Assembly (NCBI GenBank): GCA_026724425.1
Contig: JAIUCV010000007.1
Span: 21,977,286-22,041,285, forward strand
Origin: Erythrophleum ivorense
Taxonomy: Eukaryota; Streptophyta; Magnoliopsida; Fabales; Fabaceae
Direction of reading: 5' to 3'
Length of the DNA stretch: 64,000 nucleotides
Below are positions 59,115-64,000 of this stretch, piece by piece. Numbering within the stretch: position 1 is the first letter of the stretch; the number at the start of each line of letters is the position of its first letter. The position numbers were made by a program, and so were the translations under genes. The notes beneath the pieces are model-generated. The model searched no databases and was not told where the DNA came from. It worked only from the letters and a program-made list of their open reading frames with translations.

Positions 59115-62100
59115 TGTAATACCATAACTTCTAGCTTATTTGATGGAATTTATAAGATTTGTATTATCAATCCCACAAGATCATATGAAAAGGAGATGAA
59201 AATAATAAACTTTTTCCTCGTTGCGCTATGTCAAAAAATTCAATTTGGTGTCACGTGGACTGTGTGAGCTCATACTATACTTTCTCATATTTAATTTCAT
59301 TATTAAAACTCATTTGTATCACAAAAACATGCCTACAACCCATGGGAACCGAAATGGAGCTCAAAATAAACAAGCATATTTTCGGCCAGATTTGCTCCAT
59401 TTTCTGACCCAATTTTGGAAAATCATAACTAAATCTAACAAATTCGAAATCATGCAATCTTCATTATTATGGAAACCTTAGGATGTCTAATTCACACTAA
59501 AAATATTTCCAAGTCATAAAATTCATTACACAGGACGTTTGACATCCAAAAAGCTACAGAGTCGCTAGCTGCCTGGGCTGTTGTTCAGTTTACTGATACA
59601 AATTTCTGAAATTCATAAATAATTCTATAAAAATAGAAATCACACAAGTTTGGTCATTCTGGAAAGATACAAATATTAACTTGATAGTAAAAATAATTCC
59701 AAAATGAAACAGATATGTTTAGTCAGCTGGACCCTATGGAACAGTAACCAGACTCATGGGGCGCTACTGATACTGACAGTTAACTTCAAACATGCATAAC
59801 TCACTGCTCAGACGTCCAAATGAGGTGATCTCAGTGGTGACAGAAATCTTATAACCTCTAGTTTATGCATGTAAAATTTCATAAGCATTGGACACCATTT
59901 GGCCATCAGGTGACATAGAATTCAAAACTGCCAGTATGAACAGTACCCATACCAGAATCCATGAAAAATCCCAACTTTGAAAATTCATCAAATATTCTCT
60001 AGGTCTCCGAAAATTATGATCTGTAGCTTCCCAAAAATCCTTAATGAGACCTAATTGCATGCCAAGTTTCAGGGCAAGACTAACTCATTTGGCTAAAAAA
60101 TGGCATAGGGTTCTATTATGGTTAATTTTGGCTCCATATTGGGTACCAAAATTGCCAAATGGATTTCCCTTAGTCTTGGCACCTTTTGGGAAAGTTTAAA
60201 AGCATATTTAAGACTTGTAGGAGCTACCCAAATGGTCACAAACCATTTGCATCTCATTTTAACCTCCTCACCCCCACTCATACACATTACACCAAGCTTT
60301 TCTCAATTGCATACATTGGCATAAACACTCACTTTATGATCTAGAATACATACACCATACTCATTCATTTATCTATCACGTAATACCATTTTTACATTTG
60401 TCCAAGGGGTCATAGACTATTTACAATCATAATATACATCATGAAGTCTCATTATGAGTCAAAAACACAAAAATCAAGCATAAGGGTGGCCATCTTCTTC
60501 CTTCAATGTGATTGGCTCCCATTGCCATGTCCACTTGATCCACCTAACATATTAGGACATTTAAGAGGAAGGAATGAGATTCAAGAATCTCAATAGCTCA
60601 TCTCCCATTCCATCACATATAATATGTGCAAGCAAGTTCTATGAATGCATGTGTGGAAAAAATGGAAGTCATGAACATATAAAATCAAGCTTGGCATAGA
60701 AACACATCATGCAAGGCATTCAAGAGCTCACCAAGTATTTGGATTGGCCTCACACTTCTCTCCATGGTATTTGGACTTGCCTCACCCATTCTTTGAAATC
60801 TTTAGACTCAACCACACTCTTTGGGAGCCCACTTTGCTTTTGGGAGACTCTTTACTTTGTCTCAACCAAGGTCAAGGGTTTTTGGCTCATCCTCACCATG
60901 GGAAAGAGTTCTTGGCCTCTCCACACTCAAGCAAGCTCAATCACACATCATATGTTCATTTGAAAGCATAATGTGGCATCAAGAGTCATGGTATATAAGA
61001 GCATGCTAGCATACTTTTCATAGCTAAAAATACACATACACACATCATAAAACAAGCTAAACACACATCCATGCATGAGAGAAGGTGGAGAGAGCTACCT
61101 TGCATAAATTCACACACTTTTCCCTTTGAATTTAAGCTCCTCTTTTCGGCTACACACCCAAAAAAGTGTGGGGAAGGTTCCTCTTGGCCTAGACATGATT
61201 TAAGGAATCTAATTAGGTTCATGAAACAATTTCTAAGGTCACACCACTTGCTTAGACACTAGGTTATCCTATAAACCTCATTATGGTCCATACAAGCACC
61301 TAATGAAGCAACATCCCTCAAATGACTTCTAGGCCTCATCCTTTCCTTTCAAATATGATTCTTGACTCCTTTTAAGCCTCTTGGAGTCATCACATCATTA
61401 AAACAAAGGGCCTAGCATCATGTTGCTTCTTTAGGTGACAATATGGAACCTAAAGCACTAACTCATTCTCTAAGCTTCCTAAATTTTTCCCAAAGGTTTC
61501 TCTCACATTCATGCATCATATATGACTCAAAAATAGGCTTGGAAAAATTTAAAACTCTCTCTAACTATGCCATCCCTACTTGGCCGAAACCTAGAGTATA
61601 AATGGGATTTAATGGCTTCTTGATTTTTCCTTGATGGAGGAACCATTTAGGGAGGTAGTTAAGAGTTGTAGGAGGTCAAGGGAACACTTAAATAGCCAAG
61701 GGAACTTATGGATTAAATCAGTTTTTACAATCCCCTTAAGTGCTCTACACTTTTTCAACTTCTAGGTTCATGACTTTTAATGGGGTTTTGTTTATTTTCA
61801 TGGAGGAAGAGGCTTATGGTGGACCTCTTAGGGATCTTAGGAGCACATTTAAGTATTCATTTAAGCCTAAGAACATTCATGTTAAATCAGATTTGCAAAG
61901 GAGCATTTGGATCCCTAATGGTTCCATCTTGTTTCCTAATGTCCCTTTTTTGATTCTATTAGCTCATTCTTAATCTTTGCCACCTAAAACATCTAATCCC
62001 TCCATGAATTGGACAGAAAACAGCCCCTAAGACTTTGGCTCATGGTGGCCAAATTCGTGCAAGAGGGAGGGGAAGGAAGAAACTACCAAAGAATGGAAGT

Positions 62101-62962
62101 TTTACCTTGTTTTCTTGCTTTTCTTTGCTTGCTCTTCCACTTGGTTAGCTTGCTCCCTCAATTTTGAAATTTCCCTCTCTGTTCTACCCCCAAAACAGCA
62201 CCAAACTCTCCATTAAAACCATAGAAAGGAAGCTTGAAAGGAGGGGAGCAAGTTTCAAGAAGGAAAGATATGGAATTTCTTAAAGTTTCTTACCTTTTTC
62301 TTGAATTTCTTCCTCTAAAATCCTCCTTCTCTTATGCGCCTAAGAAGCTGAAGTTTTTCTCTGAAAATGGGCAGAAGCAAGTCAGTTGAATGAAGGAGAG
62401 AAAGAACGTGACTTATAAAAGGAATTTGGAAGCTTCCTTTAACACTTAAATTCCATTTTTGCCCTTTCAACTTTGTATTTTTGTTTCTCCTTCTTTTTAG
62501 CTCTTTTTTGAGAACCGTCTTTTCCATCATAACAAATAGATTTCCAATTTAATAAAATACCTTTGGAATCATTCAAATCGGAGCTAAAACCTTTCCTAAC
62601 GAATTGGTCAAAGTTTGGGTCAACCGACGTCGGAAAGAGTACACTAGAGGGGCTTTACCGGTCCCGGGGCTTCTCATGGTTTTTGGGGCCTCTGAGAACC
62701 CTGGACAACTCAAAATTTCCATTTAAAAAGCCCTCCTAGGTGCTTCTCCAAAATTACACTTATTTACGAAAATGCCACTGGCCTTTCGATAATTTGTTCA
62801 AATCACTCTGACCCTTGTTTCTGGGCAACTCAAGGCTCAAATCCTTATTTTCTATTATTTAAAATTTTCACCCAATTTTTTTTGGCCTTGAATCACTCAT
62901 CTCAGGGGACTTGCTTTGAAAACTGACTCATTTCGATATTTAACAAAAAATCAGACGTTACA
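59115..62962 (-). mobile_element. Solo LTR family A, copy A11, TSD ATGTT/TTGTT
   Basis: A 3848-bp minus-strand unit, start TGTAATACCATAACTTC, end CAGACGTTACA, flanked by ATGTT (59110-59114) and TTGTT (62963-62967). Its first bases are nearly identical to A8, and from about 60648 it is close to A1. It has an inverted hairpin GAGATTC-AA-GAATCTC (60576-60591) and box (61066-61101). About 61600-62030 appears to carry two related but different versions of one family segment. No coding region. Confidence 0.88.
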
Positions 62963-62967
62963 TTGTT

Positions 62968-63179
62968 TATGACTTGAAGAAATATGATATGGATAGGAAA
63001 TAATATTGATGAGTTCACATTGTCCCTAAAGCCATAAATCATGAATATGGTCTTTCAATCATGCAACTTTTGATAAAGGAAAACATTGACTTCCTTGTAA
63101 ATGTTGCCTAATATGCTATGAATGGATTGGGATAGACCATGGGATTATTGTGTATGTACTAAGAGGTTGAGGTATTACA
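62968..63179 (+). mobile_element. Family A copy A9, 3' end
   Basis: The last 212 bases of A9 after A11, ending GAGGTATTACA at 63179. The three A9 pieces sum to about 3.99 kb, in line with a complete LTR. The mismatch of outer 5-mers leaves open that the two ends came from different insertions. Confidence 0.72.
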
Positions 63180-64000
63180 CCTTTAGAAGATATTGCTTCA
63201 CACATATGTAGATAATTTTGATGACTAGGAATATCTTTGTATCTATAGTCAGAGATTGGATTTCCCACTATGTGATATGAAATAGTTCAAATACCATAAA
63301 TCATCCCTTCAACCTTTCTTCCTCCTACTGCTTGTATCCAGAGTTCTATTTCTTTAAATAATTGTTCCAATGATAATTTTTGTCATGGAAGACTAGCCTC
63401 ACCTTTAAGTTTGATATATTCATTTTGAACATCACACAAAACACATCAACCTAAATTACAATGATAAATGTAGATTAAATACAATAATAATCTATCAACA
63501 AATACTTACATGGATGGCTTTTGATTTTTTATCAATCTAATGACCATTATTTAAATGTATAGCTTAGTGAAGTTCAGTTGATGTTGGCTCCCTCCCAAAA
63601 TTATTTTTCAAAAGGCCCCAATAAAACCATGCTAGATTAGAGCCGATAAAAAAAATGGAGTTAAAGCTGGATGCTTTTTTTTTTTTATTCCTTTTACTTC
63701 TTTGTTAGAATTATAGACTATCCCAACTAGCACATGAGTTTCAAACATGTTCTTTCATCCAGGCTAGTCTTTTTTTTTTCCTCTCGTGCATCCCTATCAT
63801 GCCTTTCAACTTATTCCTCACTTGATCTAAGAAATTTTCATAGACTAAATCATGTATATTCGCAACCCAACAATAATATTTTTGGAAAAAAGAATAATTT
63901 TACAAATTTATAACATATGTAATACTAAAATTCTAATAAAAAATCTCCCTAACAAAATTAATAAGTAAAGTATATCTGAAACTCCTAAAACCATGATAAT
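63180..64000. other. AT-rich DNA right of A9
   Basis: Host or older element DNA with T runs (near 63675 and 63770). The only protein-like signal is the CACTA Ptta-like scrap annotated at 63200-63420. Nothing else is recognised. Confidence 0.4.
63200..63420 (-). pseudogene. Possible CACTA Ptta/PF03004-like fragment
   Basis: On the minus strand one frame reads SLEQLFKEIELWIQAVGG, followed by RKVEGMIYGI and then a stop. The LWxQAVGG..KGrvYGlG pattern is typical of plant Ptta/En-Spm second-gene proteins. Sequence after the stop does not clearly continue the family. It is short and decayed; the call rests on this one motif. Confidence 0.42.

Noticed and set aside
1..64000. CRISPR arrays, operons, riboswitches or prokaryotic features
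   Set aside because: Composition and content are those of a plant nuclear genome; repeats found are LTRs, minisatellites and microsatellites without spacer structure.
1..64000. Centromeric or telomeric satellite
   Set aside because: No long monotonous array and no TTTAGGG runs; the tandem repeats seen have only two to seven units.

Overview
This window looks like gene-poor chromatin from a flowering plant, most likely a eudicot. The sequence is AT-rich, I find no intact gene of any kind, and every protein remnant I recognise belongs to a plant transposable element: a Ty1/copia polyprotein, an En/Spm (CACTA) TNP2-type transposase, and two weaker CACTA second-gene (Ptta, PF03004-like) scraps. 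I see no tRNA, rRNA, CRISPR array or host exon I would defend. I cannot name the species.

Most of the window is built from long terminal repeats standing alone (solo LTRs), about 2.8-4.0 kb each. They begin TGTAAYR.. or TGTGACG.., end ..RTTACA, and several are flanked by 5-bp target-site duplications. I group them as: family A (about 3.6-4.0 kb; termini resembling TGTAATGTCC / GGTATTACA), family B (about 2.85-2.98 kb; starts TGTAACAGCC, with an array of CTCGCTATAGCGAG-like palindromes), family C (one copy, 2.8 kb, starts TGTGACGACCC), and family D (one interrupted copy starting TGTAATGAC). A, B and D share their 3' two thirds but differ in their first several hundred bases. Perfect duplications were found for B1 (GTAAA), B2 (TCCTG), B3 (CCAAT), A3 (TTTAT), A8 (ATTAT) and A10 (TAGGA); one-mismatch duplications for A4, A5, A11 and C.

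Layout. 1-2144: right part of minus-strand copy A1, inserted in plus-strand copy A2 (2145-4902), which itself cuts a CACTA transposase (4903-6246, minus). 6898-9731: solo LTR C. 9732-12215: AT-rich DNA with a three-unit, about 200-bp tandem repeat. 12216-15176: solo LTR B1. 15182-17424: AT-rich DNA. About 17.4-50.7 kb: one decayed minus-strand Ty1/copia element, stretched by serial insertions. Its 3' LTR is near 17.4-17.7 kb, RNase H remnants are at 21.8-22.0 and 28.5-28.9 kb, integrase is at 30.5-31.0 kb and the 5' LTR is near 49.9-50.7 kb. Into it went A3, A4 (itself holding B3), a CACTA-like element ending at 30484, D (holding A6, which holds A7 and B2; A7 holds A5 and a B fragment) and the 639-bp deletion derivative A8. 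51692-63179: plus-strand copy A9, split by minus-strand copies A10 and A11. 63180-64000: AT-rich DNA with a CACTA Ptta-like scrap.

No genes cooperate here. The biology visible is the history of insertion, LTR-LTR recombination to solo LTRs, internal deletion and inter-copy recombination. The least explained signals are the palindrome arrays near the 5' ends of B (and a comparable GC-rich word array in C), an approximately 30-bp minisatellite inside each A/B LTR, a conserved AGGTAGCTCTCTCCAC box, and a GAGATTC/GAATCTC hairpin kept in A, B, C and D. Element names A1-A11, B1-B3, C and D are labels for this annotation only. All similarity statements come from reading by eye.
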